64,000 bases of DNA. Origin: Hyalella azteca. Lineage: Eukaryota; Arthropoda; Malacostraca; Amphipoda; Hyalellidae. The position numbers and the translations under genes are program-made. Location: assembly GCF_000764305.2 (NCBI RefSeq), contig NW_025937277.1, positions 118,199 to 182,198 of the forward strand. The letters run 5' to 3'. Positions 34,001 to 45,704 of the stretch are shown piece by piece (position 1 is the stretch's first letter; each line of letters begins with the position of its first letter). A model generated the notes under the pieces. It had not been told where the DNA came from, did no database searches, and was given only the letters and a program-made list of their open reading frames with translations.

Positions 34001-37000
34001 GCCTTGTCTTGCGCCAACAAAACATAACCTGGAAATAACGAGCAAATGTCACGAACCAAAAACGTAAATTACTGAGACAAAATTGTCAAGAATTGGAACT
34101 TTTTATAACTGAGACCATCTGTAAAAGGGAAGACTAAACACGCATAAGTCAAATGGAAAAGTAAAACAATGCTTCATGTTAATTAATGCGATACACTACG
34201 CAGTTCAAACACTTAAAATCAGTTTCAATGCCATTGATGCAGTAACGGTGTATGTATAAATTGAACGCATTCACACCCTCGCATGAAATAAAAATTAATA
34301 CTCGTGATACGTGCTCTGAAACTGTGCTCATCTATATAATGGTCAGAAATGTACATGTATCTTGTAATAATTTAGAGAATGCTTAACTATTTTGTACAAT
34401 TAACATAGACTTTAGTTCCATTCAAATTCAAACCACTGCAAAATTTGTATTTAATTGTCTACCACTACCGTTTAGAAATGAAGCATTTAGCCGTTCAATA
34501 AAAAATATCCCAGTAGTGGCACTCATGGAAAAAATATAACTCAGTACTCACTGAAGTGAGTGACAGAGAGCGCATTTTCTCGTCGACGAAAACGTTAAGT
34601 CACGGACGGACAGACAGACGGACAGACGGACGGACGGACATGGCGAGCACTTTTTTCCATAAATGAAAAAATGCGCTAAAAATGTACATCTTTTTATTTA
34701 ATAGAAAACCATGAAGATCGACAAATTCGATAAATTCACTAGGAAAGTTCAACTAAAACCATATTTTTTTAGTGTGACAAGTAAAGAATAAATTTCAATT
34801 AGAATGAGTTTTCGAAAGACTGACCGAGAAGACGTCATGATGTGCACGGAGAGCCCGCCCAGCGCAGACAGCGCCACGAACAGCGGCATGAGCCATGCGC
34901 CGTGCGAGAAAAGCTCGTTTGCGAACGTCTGTGGGGCACGAGTCTCATTACTCATTAGCACCAGTCTCCTTACGTGCACTTATCTCATTATACTCAAAAG
35001 AACTCATCTCGTTACTAACTCTACTAACTCGCACTCATGTCGTTACTCACAAGCGGTGATCTTAATACCCACTATAACTGATCATATTACATACTAGCAT
35101 TGATCTCATTACTTACTACCATTCCAATCATTGAAATTTACTTTACAAGGGTTTAAATAAGTTAGGTTATCGCTTGAACTAGGAAAGGGAAACGAGTATT
35201 GTTTGCCAAGTTACTAGTTGGTTCCCAAGTATTGTTAAGAAACAAGTATATCATATATCATAAACATATGTATATATCATATCATAAATAAGTTTATATA
35301 TATCGTATATATCATAAATAGAAGTAACGAACCACAGCGATGGCGTCGGAGGAGAGCATCTCCGTGGGGCTGAGGACGGCGAGGTAGGCTACATTGGCCA
35401 GCACGTAGATCACCGTCACCAGCGGCAGCGAGAAGTAGATGGCCCGCGGCAAATTTCTGAAGCATAAGAAACAAGGCTTAACAATTCGAGAACAAAATTA
35501 TCGAGCACAAAAATTATCAAAGATAATAAAACTTGCGTATCGAAGGTTCTAACTTAATAAAAAAAAAGCAGAAAACAGCGAAACTCGGTTATAAAATCAT
35601 AGTTCCGTTTTACACTACAACCTAATATGCCTAGAATGAACCTGTCCGTGAGTGATTCTATCAAATTTAAACTTTATTCTCATCATGAAAAGCTGGTTGC
35701 GAACAATTGGAGTACTTCAGAAATATTGGTAAGTAATGCAGGAACTGGTAAACATTAAACTATAATTTTTTCGAGAAGTGAAATGTATTTTCAGCATCAA
35801 TACTAACCAAAACAGTTGACTCAAAACCAAAATATTAGTTTTAAATGTTTATATAAAATATAGTAATATATTACACGATACGTGAATTCACTTTGATCAT
35901 TTAAATCCAAGGAAGCTTTTATTGTAACGCTGATCTCACACAACACGCGAACCTAATACACCGTAAACGTCCTTGAATAATTCTTGGAATTGATAGTGGG
36001 ACCTTCTCTACTAGACCCAATACATGTCCGGTAACAGAAGTAGCACTTTATGTCTGGATCTTATCACCTTATGTCTGTGAAAAACGAGCAGGCCGGCGGG
36101 TATCGGGCGCGCGGCGGGAGGCAGGTAACACAAAGGCCAATAAGACTAAATTCGGTGTCTGAATTCTAAGTTTTTATTTCGGAAAGTTAAAGTTTTTCGG
36201 AGCGTTTAACACTTCACTTATTTCATCACGATGCAAGTTTGGTTGAAGAATTTACAAACAAGACTCAGATCAAAATAAAGTGGAGCAATTTAAAGTGAAG
36301 AAATTCACGAGCAAAGTTCAAACGACGTACGAATTTGTTTACGATGTCGTGGGTATAGTAGCAGCCCACAGTTTTAGTGTTCAGGAAATAAAAGATCAAA
36401 TTAAAACACTTTATTACACACACATCTCATTAAGACGGTACTGTACTTGACACACGAGAACGTAATACCAGTTATATTTCGAGGGCTTGATAAATGGGCA
36501 ACAATTAACCTTCCTTTTACCGGGGTATGTTTCACGAGCGAGGCACATTACCTACACTGCGTTACTATACATTACCTCATACTATTCATTACTATCCGCA
36601 ATCTCTTAACTCGATTCTAACGCTCTCTAAAACATTCTTACATTTCTACTTCTCATCAGTACAAAACTGACAGCAAACATATAATTGGCTGAAATAATAC
36701 AAATTATACCAACGATGAAATACAATTTATACCAAGACATCTAAAACGATCTTACTTGTAAGGACTCTTAAGTTCCTCGGTCATAAAGTTAAGGTAGTTC
36801 CAGCCGGCGTAGGAGTAGATGCCGTTGTAGAACGAGACCGCCACCTGACCGGGGTCTGTCGTGGTGCCTTTAAACGCGTCTTGAAAGTTCTCCGTGTGGC
36901 CTGACAAGTAGAGGCGAATTGATGGCCGTGTAATTTGATATTTCAAATAACATTAGTAGGTACGCCTGGTACGGTACATTTCCACTGGCAAATAAAGCAT

Positions 37001-39746
37001 GGATACGAAAGGGCTAATATAAAAAACGAAGATAATAGAAAGAAATTGATCTTGTCAACATTAGTATAATAATGAATGCAGAAGGAAATGAATAAAAAAT
37101 TTTAAAATATTTTAGCAAAGTATCTATAGTAGCATTATAATTACAGCTTTGTCTAGCAGAATGTTCAGAGGTTACTAAAGTCAATTTCGGGCATTTTTGG
37201 ACAAATAATTTAATTTATCTGTATATTAACCAGTACCTATATTTCTCTTAATTCATTTTTATAGGGAAAACAGGGTAGGAAGAATTTTGGCTCAAAATAT
37301 CAATAACGGTAATTTGGAAGATCAAAAACGACCCTTTCAACGTTGCAGTTGTTCAGTAATGTAATGATTTTCAATGCTCCCAAAGCAATAAAATTCATAG
37401 CAAATTAAATCCATTACCTATCAATTCCATACGTTTGAGAGTGGCTCCTTTTTTTTTAGCCTTCGTTTGTGACCTCACTGCCGAAATTGATTCCTAGCTT
37501 TAATAAACGGGGCTTCGTATGCTTGTTCACATCAAACAATAAACAATTCTGTATTTCATCAAAATCACCATCAATTCATCTCTGTTCCAAATTTCGTCAC
37601 CATCACAGTAAAAATATACTACGCATGATGCCGAAAATTTAGAGGCAGCATTGTGTAAGGGTAAAAGAACACACTTTGAGGCATAAATGTCGATACTGTT
37701 GCACCATATAGCACACAATGTGAAGACAACTCACATGCAGGGATTTCTATGTGAAAATTTGATGAGGTTGAATTATTTTTCCTCACCTTTTCCCAGGTGA
37801 ATCATGCCAGCCACGATGATCATGAGCAAAGCTGCGATTTTAGTGACCATGAAAACGTCCTGCAGTTTCGTGGTGATGCGCACGTTCCACGAATTGATGA
37901 ACGTTAGCAAACCTAAGGGAGGGATTTCATTAAGGAGTTTAATTATTTTTTTAATTAATTAATTAAATTAAATTAATTAATTAAATTAAATTAATTAATT
38001 AAATTAAATTAATTAATTTATCTGCACAAATCGTGGGCGGCGGCAACTAAGCAAGGATAGCAACACTGTTCAGAATATTAGAAGATAATGTTTTCGTTCA
38101 TAGTTTAAGAATTTTTTTGTTCAGTTTCAGAAGGAAAAAATATCAATTAAATAATCAAAATATTTAATAGGACGCAATCACAGAAAGGATAAACCGCTGT
38201 GAGTATTCCTGCGTAATTTCATACATATTAAACCAAATTTTTTTTCGAAGGAAACTTGAATGTAAAACGCAAAAAGAAGGACAGAGAGATTTTCTGTTGT
38301 TATTAATCACTGATGACTAACATGATATGAGAAGATATTACTTAGGAATAGTCTTTCATTTAATATAATTACTCACATATAGCGAGAGCAGCGATGAGTC
38401 TGATCGCGTTATCCGGCATTTCACATCCTGGGAAGAAAGGCTGCAGCACGTAGTTAGCGAACGTCAGCGCCATAATTGCGTTTGTCGTAGGCCTGTGACC
38501 AATTACTTCAATAAAATAAGGCTAAACATTACACTTAATTATTAAATCTGTGTCGAAGCATCAAAAAATGTTAAGAAAACATATTTTCAGAAATATACTA
38601 TAAAAGGGGGCATTCTTCTTAAACATTAAAAGTACAAACTCAGCACGAAAGAAGTAGAAACGCATAAAGATTTTACAAAGAGATTTGAAAATGATATGTG
38701 AATGAAATGATATGCCATCTAGCTATCAGATTTCAATATTAAATAATATCGAAAAATTAAACGAAACTATAACAGCTTCCTCTAATCGGCTTTATAACAA
38801 CACAAGTCACTAATAGTAAAATAAATAGATAATGGAGCGGGCTGAACTGACACGAAAATAAGATTGGCGTCCCACAGAAAGAGGAATGCGGGAAGCGAGC
38901 CGAATCCCTCATTGATGTAGGCATAGTCCCCCCCGGACTTGGGGATGGAGGTGCCGAGCTCGGCATAACAAAGGGCGCCCACCATGGACAACAGCCCGCA
39001 CACAACCCACACGATCAGCGACATGCCTACGCTGCCCGTCGTCGCCAGCACGCCCTTCGGCGATACGAAGATGCCTGCCATCGTGACAAGAAAAATGTCA
39101 TAGTTAACAACGTAATTGAAGAAGAAACACTAATAATGGTAATTAAACACTATTTGGAGATGAAATAAACAAGAGAAAATGAGATAGGTAGTTTAAAACG
39201 GTGACAGGAATGAGATACGGTACTAATGACGGTAGAAAGAAACTTGCAGTGATGTATACATAAGAAAATGTGATTATTAAAAACGTAATTGAAGAAGAAA
39301 CGCTAATGACGGTAATTAAACACTGTTTGGAGATGAAATAAACAAGAAAAAATGAGATAGTTCAAACGGGAACAAGAGATTAGATACTAATGGATTTAGT
39401 TGCTAGTAGATTTTTTACAGATGAAATAAACAAGAAAACTGTAAAAATCCTGATACGAAAGCTGTGTCATGCCAGGACAAATATTTTTTAAAAAAGACTT
39501 GGAATGACTATTTCGCACGAATGATGAAAAAAAGTTTCTATCAACACGAAGAAATGGATGCAATAAAAGTAGTTCACAACTTCACAGACCTGAACCCACG
39601 ATGATCCCGATGATGATAGCCACGCCCTCGACGAGACCGAGTTCTTTTTTAAGTTTGACGCGATCGTCTCCTGAGCCCCCGCCCCCCGCCTGCCCCGTCA
39701 GAGGCTCTGTGGTCTCGCTCACCGTCATCGCCGCTCTCGCCGGCAT
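31094..39746 (-). CDS. SLC7-family amino-acid transporter light subunit (LAT/minidiscs type), eleven exons
   Basis: Exons (minus, 5' to 3'): 39746-39590, 39074-38852, 38492-38377, 37912-37787, 36900-36756, 35456-35333, 34928-34825, 34028-33932, 32596-32447, 31967-31790, 31155-31094. Phases agree at every junction and give 493 aa, the usual length. It is a 12-helix APC-fold exchanger of neutral or cationic amino acids. Seen: [12 protein letters not shown] in helix 1 (residues 49-60) with the substrate-binding [27 protein letters not shown] with Cys150, the conserved residue that disulfide-bonds the 4F2hc/CD98 heavy chain; [20 protein letters not shown]; and [15 protein letters not shown]. Odd points: helix 3 reads [14 protein letters not shown] where most members have WVALLIIRPTT, and the exon 2 donor is GTCAGT. 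The last exon ([10 protein letters not shown]...) is the least certain. Several introns carry duplicated splice sites. The LAT versus y+LAT subfamily cannot be decided by eye. Confidence 0.95.
31620..31785 (-). repeat. 32-33-bp minisatellite next to the SLC7 exon 10 donor
   Basis: About five to six units occur, with cores ATCAGCGTGGGTGCTTGG and AAAATTTTGTGG on the minus strand. The array begins a few bases after the exon 10 splice donor. One unit, CAGCGTGGGTTCTTTAAC, resembles the exon-intron junction CAGTGGTAGGTTCTTTGAC, suggesting the junction seeded the array. Confidence 0.85.
32190..32460 (-). repeat. About 119-bp triplication containing the SLC7 exon 9 donor site
   Basis: The true donor reads ATCAAG|GTGAGAAAATTTTG, with the exon ending at 32447. 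Near-copies ending TGTCAAG|GTGAGAAATTTT (after 32329) and ATCAAG|GTGAGAATC (after 32209) follow at spacings of 118 and 120 bp. Shared sequence between them includes ACTCAAATATCAAC and TATTCATTCT. The 5' splice site with its flanking exon bases has been duplicated twice into the intron. Confidence 0.88.
33078..33575. repeat. Dispersed foldback repeat, copy 2 (SLC7 intron 8)
   Basis: It shares GTTTAAAAATTACTTTTCAA, the CAAGTGTGCAAAATT block (twice, about 200 bp apart) and AACAACAAGAAGTGAAGTTA with the copy at 8478-9260. It contains a short (GACA)n run. It is non-coding. Confidence 0.82.
34530..34680 (+). mobile_element. MITE-like dispersed element, copy A
   Basis: It is about 150 bp, starting near TATAACTCAGTACTCACTG. 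It contains AGAGCGCATTTTCTCGTCGA, a GGACAGAC-type microsatellite, and ends near GAAAAAATGCGCTAAAAAT. The AGCGCATTTTCTC and GAGAAAATGCGCT motifs form an internal inverted pair. Two other copies are at 44318-44515 and 56229-56371. Confidence 0.82.
37948..38022. repeat. AT-only 19-bp tandem repeat in SLC7 intron 3
   Basis: Units of TTAATTAATTAAATTAAA type repeat about four times. It lies about 35 bp upstream of the exon 4 acceptor on the minus strand. Confidence 0.85.
39093..39445. repeat. 173-bp tandem duplication in SLC7 intron 1
   Basis: CGTAATTGAAGAAGAAAC, GGTAATTAAACACT and TTTGGAGATGAAATAAACAA occur at about 39111-39175 and again 173 bp further on. A partial third GATGAAATAAACAAGAAAA lies at about 39421. 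The first copy starts within 20 bp of the exon 2 acceptor. Confidence 0.82.
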
Positions 39747-40625
39747 CGCTGAACTCTGTCACCATTTGTTGACATTAAATCGTGATGTCAATTTAAATCG
39801 TGCAATTAAATTGATTAGTTATGGCATAAAATTCTTCAATAATATATTTGGCTTAATTTTAAACATGTTTAATTTTAGGTGTTATTTCATGCAAAATTAT
39901 ATTCCAGGAATCCGAATCCTACCGATACATTGGGAATTATGTAAACGCTATCAACAGATATTATTACATCCAAATACTGCAAAGAGCCATTATTTCGTAA
40001 ATATATGAAAATTTTTTTGACAGGACAAAATAGGAGGAAAATCGCAAATAAATATAAGCTAATACGAGTAAAGGAAAATTTTCATCATCATCAAAATTTT
40101 CAATACATCACAGTAATATACCAATCTGAAGAATGATCACTGCAATATCACCAATCTGAACAATGATCACTGCAATATACCAATCTGAACAATGATCACT
40201 GCAATATCACCAATCTGAATCCCCGCCTGCCCCGTCAGAGGCTCTGTGGTCTCGCTCACCGTCATCGCCGCTCTCGCAGGCATCGCTGAACTCTGTCACC
40301 ATTTGTTGACATTAATTTAAATCGTGTAATAAAATTGAATAGTTAAGGAATATATGTATTCAATAATATATTTAACATAATTTTGAAAAATGTTAAATTG
40401 CAGGTTATATTTCATGTAAAACACGTTTCCAGGGATCCGAATCCTACCGATACATTGAGAATTATATAAACGCAATTAATAGAAATTATTACATTCAAAT
40501 ACCGCACAGAGCCATTGTTTCATGGATATACGAATAAAAAATTTGTCGCAGGACCAAATAGGAGGAAATTCACAAAGAAATTCGATAAATACGCCTAAAA
40601 GGAAGATTTTCATCAGGTGAATGAC
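39684..40625 (-). repeat. 537-bp tandem duplication that includes the SLC7 start-codon exon
   Basis: Copy 1 starts at 39684 and copy 2 at 40221. Both contain the first about 20 codons of SLC7 ([16 protein letters not shown]) and about 330 bp of upstream sequence, including CGAATCCTACCGATACATTG. Copy 2 lacks the rest of exon 1 and its donor and runs out of homology after codon 20-21. Between them (about 40105-40220) a 30-bp unit (AATATCACCAATCTGAACAA) is repeated three to four times. Confidence 0.9.
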
Positions 40626-41740
40626 AAACAATAAATCAGGGCAATATCACCAATCCGAACAATAATTACTTCGAAATAATCAATGAGCTACTATTGAAGC
40701 ACTAGCTCACGTAGCGGTCAATCCTGATCGAGGATCTATCACAACTCTTGGCTGAGCTTCTAGAATATTTAGGAAAACAATACTATCATGTTACTTGTAA
40801 TCATAATAAAATATTGAGTAGTAACAGCATATACACATGAAACAGTATTATCATACAATATTATAATTCACATTGTAGTTGACTGGAATCATGTGATTCA
40901 TTACAATTTTAGTTTTTAAAATAAATTTGCCAACGACATGATTAATTTTACGACTTCGTTAATTTAAATTAAATAATGACAACTACACACAGTAGAACAC
41001 AAACAATGAAGTAGTTTGAGAAGAAAAATTATAATCATTCAATAATCTTTTCCATTTCGAACATTCGCGTGTATGTATATCCATAACCTTCAAGAATTGT
41101 ATGGTCAGAGACCAGGAGGCACTTACAAATTCATCTGTTCCGCTAACAACAATCGAAAAATTCATACGTGATTCGCAGTTATACATTACAATGTACGGCG
41201 AACTACAGCATAAGTTTACTACAACTCTCAAGTATACCGCAGTAATTGAGTTACTAATAAAATTACAGTAAATTTTTGCTGCAAATTAACTCTTATGTGG
41301 CATCAGAAAGCAATTAAACGCCGTTATTCGATTTGATAAATTGCATACATGTTAAACATCAATAAATTTTACGGTATTCGTTTCTTCCCTACGCCTATCG
41401 CAGCTCGAGGATGTAATGCTATAGGTAATATGAATTATCGAGAATATGAATTAAACTTCATCGCAATTTAGACAAAGTCTCCGCATTTCTCTGAGTGTAC
41501 ATGGACGACGCCACCGGAATCACAGGAGCTGCCCGCGTGAAGGTCGCCTCCCTTACACGTACACCAGACTTAAATGAATGAGTCAAATTGTCCAAGTCTA
41601 AACACACTTTCTGCTAAGCCCTTTTCTGTCCCACGGAGCACTGATATGCCCTTTTCTGGGAAGGAATCGTGTCAGGATGCCCACACAAGAGCAAAAAATG
41701 CACGGCTATTTGGACAGTGCTACGTATTGCTCTGAGTGCA

Positions 41741-41882
41741 TATATATAGGCGCTCTCAAGCGATCGTCAGGGAATTAAATTACGGACCATCCGCGGCGCC
41801 TGTTCAGCCCGCGGCGCCCAGTGGGGCCATACTCCAGGTTCTGACCATTTTTCGTTTTTGCTCCATCAATACTTTGGTAAGT
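41741..41882 (+). promoter_or_regulatory. Candidate promoter plus ATG-free leader exon on the + strand
   Basis: TATATATAGG at 41741-41750 is followed 28 bp later by TCAG (A at 41769). The next 108 nt are GC-richer than the flanks, contain no ATG, and end in a strong donor TTTG|GTAAGTCTC (exon end 41876). This looks like a first non-coding exon of a + strand transcript diverging from SLC7. No partner coding exon was identified. Similar blocks at 15.3-15.7 kb warn that it may belong to a repeat. Confidence 0.35.
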
Positions 41883-44300
41883 CTCTTAATATTATTATCC
41901 TCAAGAGGTTGCTCTCAATAGCTGGTTATTTATTCAAATAAGGAGCCAGTTGCCAGTAGTGACTTATTTCCGTTATTTGCTGACTCAGTCATTTCGGTGG
42001 CAATCAAGCGTGTGAATGAAGCAATGTCATTGAAGCGCAAAACCAGAAAAACTATCACGCTTCATTTGAAGCATATACACACTACGTACTGTATATAGCA
42101 GCTAGTGTTTTAACGAGCCCTTATTGGCGACAATTTCTAGGCTGCGCATAGAAAAATTAACTGCGCGTTCTGTAAACTATATAAGGGAACGTGCGTCTCG
42201 CCTTCACCCGAACCAACAGTCATCCGTTGCTGCCTGGAACTCGTGTTGGCCGAAACTCTACTACAATATTAGTATAAACTATACTCTAATATTAAGATTT
42301 CCTCTTAAATCTCTTATTAGCGAATCAACTATAAACACATTAACATCAGAACGTGAATATAATATTCTATTCGTTGGCGCTAATGTGAAAATTTCACATA
42401 AAAATATAAAATATATTTCAAACAACACTAACTAAAACTAAAAATACTAGACAAAGATGCGTAAAGATAATGTAGTATGAATTTTACGGCAAAATAAATA
42501 TTGATGCCTAAGAGAGCAAGGTCATCTTTCACAGAGAGGGCGAGATGCCTTTAAAATTGCAAGTCGACGTTTGCAGTTTGAACTGCACGCTTAGAAAGTG
42601 ACTCGGATAAGGCCAACAGAGGTCATACAGAAGGTTTCAAATGCCACAATAAGAACAAATATTTGCGTATAAGTTAATTTTTATAAAGTAGCAAAAAATT
42701 CTCCAATATTGGGTGTACACAAGATAATTATCTGCTAACTTAAACACGCATCATGGAACTCCCCTCACAATTTAACAGCCGGTCAGCGAAATCCCTTAAA
42801 AGAAAAACTGGTGTCAGAAAATGACTCTGCAAATGAGTAGGTCGCTTAGAATGCAACATTGCCTAGTATGGAACTGGTCGACGAACTTTGTTAATGTGGG
42901 GTAAAATAAGCGTACTACTGTTCATTTTGCTCTTAGAATAAGAAGATATCAATGAATATTTTCGATGGTTGATGGTTCGGTTTAATTTGTTTTGCTCGCA
43001 TCAACAACATCAATGCTTCATTGAATGTGAAATTTTAATCCTTCCAAACTCGGATGAAAACTATATATTGAAAAAATAAATTAGCGATACTTGAATCGGA
43101 ATACATCCATCCGCTATTAATGCATTTAACCTAATGCACCTAAGATGGCAAATCGAAGTTAAGGTTAGAGGTTGTTAGGACGAATATGGGCTAACAAATT
43201 AGCATTAAGAAGCCAGCATTCTGAGCACGAAGTTACGTACCGTGTAAAAGTTATAGAGGACGAGTGTCTCTGTACAGGCAGAGGAAGTTTTTATTGAGAA
43301 TGGCCTTCAGTTGGTGTCCTGTGCATACTGCATAGATACTCTACAAGGATCCGACTTCGTATGCATCGCTCAGTGCAGCTTCATTGGCTGTATAGTTATT
43401 GACTGCTTTGCTAGCCGACGTTCATGAAATTAACGTATTCTTAATTGGCATCCTCTAAACTTCATTTTGGGCAAGCTTTTTTGTAGTATATTATGTAGAA
43501 TATTATTGATCTCATTTTCCTCGTGCGTAGTCCTTTCTTGGTCGTTTGCTTGCTTGTTCGAAGAAAGTTCTAGGGCAATTAAAATCAAGTAAAATACATG
43601 TATGTGCGTACTCATATGGTTATATAGCCAAGTTTTCATAAGGCCTATACTGGAAAACTACAACTAAATATGACTAAACCAAGTTCCTTCCTTTTGCCCT
43701 GCGTACAACTATCGAAGAGTTACAATAAAATCAACAGTAGAACAAACAGTAATAAGCATTAAAAAAGACACCAGAAACGCCGCAAAGAAAAGGAACTATG
43801 CTCATACGTATATGCTCGTATATATATACACGATGCATATGAGAAATGCGAGACGCTGACTCAACTTCAATTGAATTTCCGAGTAGCCAATCAAGCGAGT
43901 TTATCCTCTCAATTCTCAGTTGAATAAATCGACCGCGTGATAATAAAGAGTCCGCCTCAAACTATGTATAGTATCATAGTATGCCAAAGTATTTAAGTTA
44001 CGATGGGTTTGGTTGCAACTGTACCTTATGGGTCTCACTCACTGAAAAATGTGCCAAAAATTTATTGCTTTACAGCAGAATGGTTGCAATTTCCTTCTTA
44101 CATAAAAATTTATCGCCCTTATTCGACATATTAAAACTGATTGATAACTATAATGCAAATGCAAAAATATTGAATGAAATAGTGAATCGCTAGGCTTTTA
44201 TGTTAAAGTGTTTTTTCTAATGGATTAATCTTTTTATGTCTCTTATACTGTAACTCTGTGTTCCGCGAGTGCTTGTTTTTTTTCGATTTAAGGTTGTTTT
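41883..44300. other. Non-coding; second TATA-like site
   Basis: TATATAAGGG at 42179-42188 is followed about 30 bp later by a moderately GC-rich stretch (CCAACAGTCATCC), another possible core promoter. No exon with recognisable coding content was found. Confidence 0.35.
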
Positions 44301-44317
44301 GTGCTTAATTCGTCTTT

Positions 44318-44515
44318 CTAGCACATTTTCTCATTTATGGAAAAAGGCGCTATTGTGCTCGTCCATGTCGTGCTCGTCCATGTCCATCCGTCTGTTCGTC
44401 CGTCTGTCTGTCTGTCTGTCTGTCTGTCTGTGACTTCACGTTTTCGTCGATTTTGAGAAATGCGCTCTCTGTCACTCACTGCAGTGAGTACTGAGTTATA
44501 TTTTTTGAGTTTTAA
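44318..44515 (-). mobile_element. MITE-like dispersed element, copy B
   Basis: Same family as 34530-34680, in inverse orientation. It has a longer (GTCT)n/(GACA)n microsatellite and the palindrome ACTCACTGCAGTGAGT. It ends with GAGTTATATTTTTT. Confidence 0.85.
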
Positions 44516-45704
44516 TGTCTGATTTAGAATTGAATTATAAAATGATAGTATTCTTCTTAAGATTGTCGAACTGAGGATGGAGCTGGACTCCGAAACGTTT
44601 TCAAGATAGATACGGTGGATTTGCTTAGCATTTTGTTTGCTTTTAAATTCCATGTGAACTTGCGATTTAGGTAGACTGAGAATATAAGAAATTGAGATAG
44701 ATATGACGATCGACGATGAACAGTAAACATTCAAATTAGGAAATGCTGCTCACATTCGCACAGAAAATAACATAGTGAGCAGAAGTACATAAAAATTAGG
44801 CTTGAAATTCATTAAGATAAAAAACCGGACAGTTAGAAGCCACACAGGAAAATAATGTCAGATAAAATAGACTCAGTTGGAACTTATAAGTGGAACTCAT
44901 TATTCCAGTTTATATAATGAATAATAGAATAATAAGTGACAACGGGTCTTTTCCCGCCTAAACGGGGGTTCTCTTATCAGCATTACCTCAAGAAGGTTTC
45001 TTTCTTCGCTGAAACCATTCAACGAGAATAACCAACTCAACACATCGATCCCGTTTGAGAGGCACCGCTCGATATTGTGTTTACAACGTAGAATATTTTG
45101 AGAAGAACCAACAGACAGTTGCTTGCAGTTCCTTACAAATGAGCTAGACCTTCAGCCAAAATAGAGTGATCTTTAAATCTTTTATTCATTGATTTCGATT
45201 CGAATTTAAAAAGTAACTGCCATGAGCTCTTAAACAAATATGTCTGATGCATGCCACCCATAAATATTTGCAATTTCTAATTTTAATACCAAACTTAGAT
45301 ACCTAATTAAATCAAATGGTACCGCATCCCAGATAATAAAAGCGAAAGCTTTTTTATGCGATCTGCAATATAGTGAGCACAAGTATGAGCACAAGTGAGC
45401 ACAAGTATGCAATAGTAAGCACAACTATGCTGGATACCGAGATACAACTATATTTGCAGCCCGGGCCGATAACATTAGTTATATAATCAAAACAACTTCA
45501 GCAGACTAAACCAAAATTAAAACTAAAAAAAAATAACTCATTAATAGATAAAGTATTTGAAGAGCAAAAGTTTGAACGGAAGACAGACCGCTATTGTGCA
45601 TCGCCGACAAGTATAACAACCCTTGAAAAGATAACGACTATCCAACGATCAAATTCACCATACTCTAATCAGTCTAATGCAACGCGTTTTTTAGAATACG
45701 TAAT

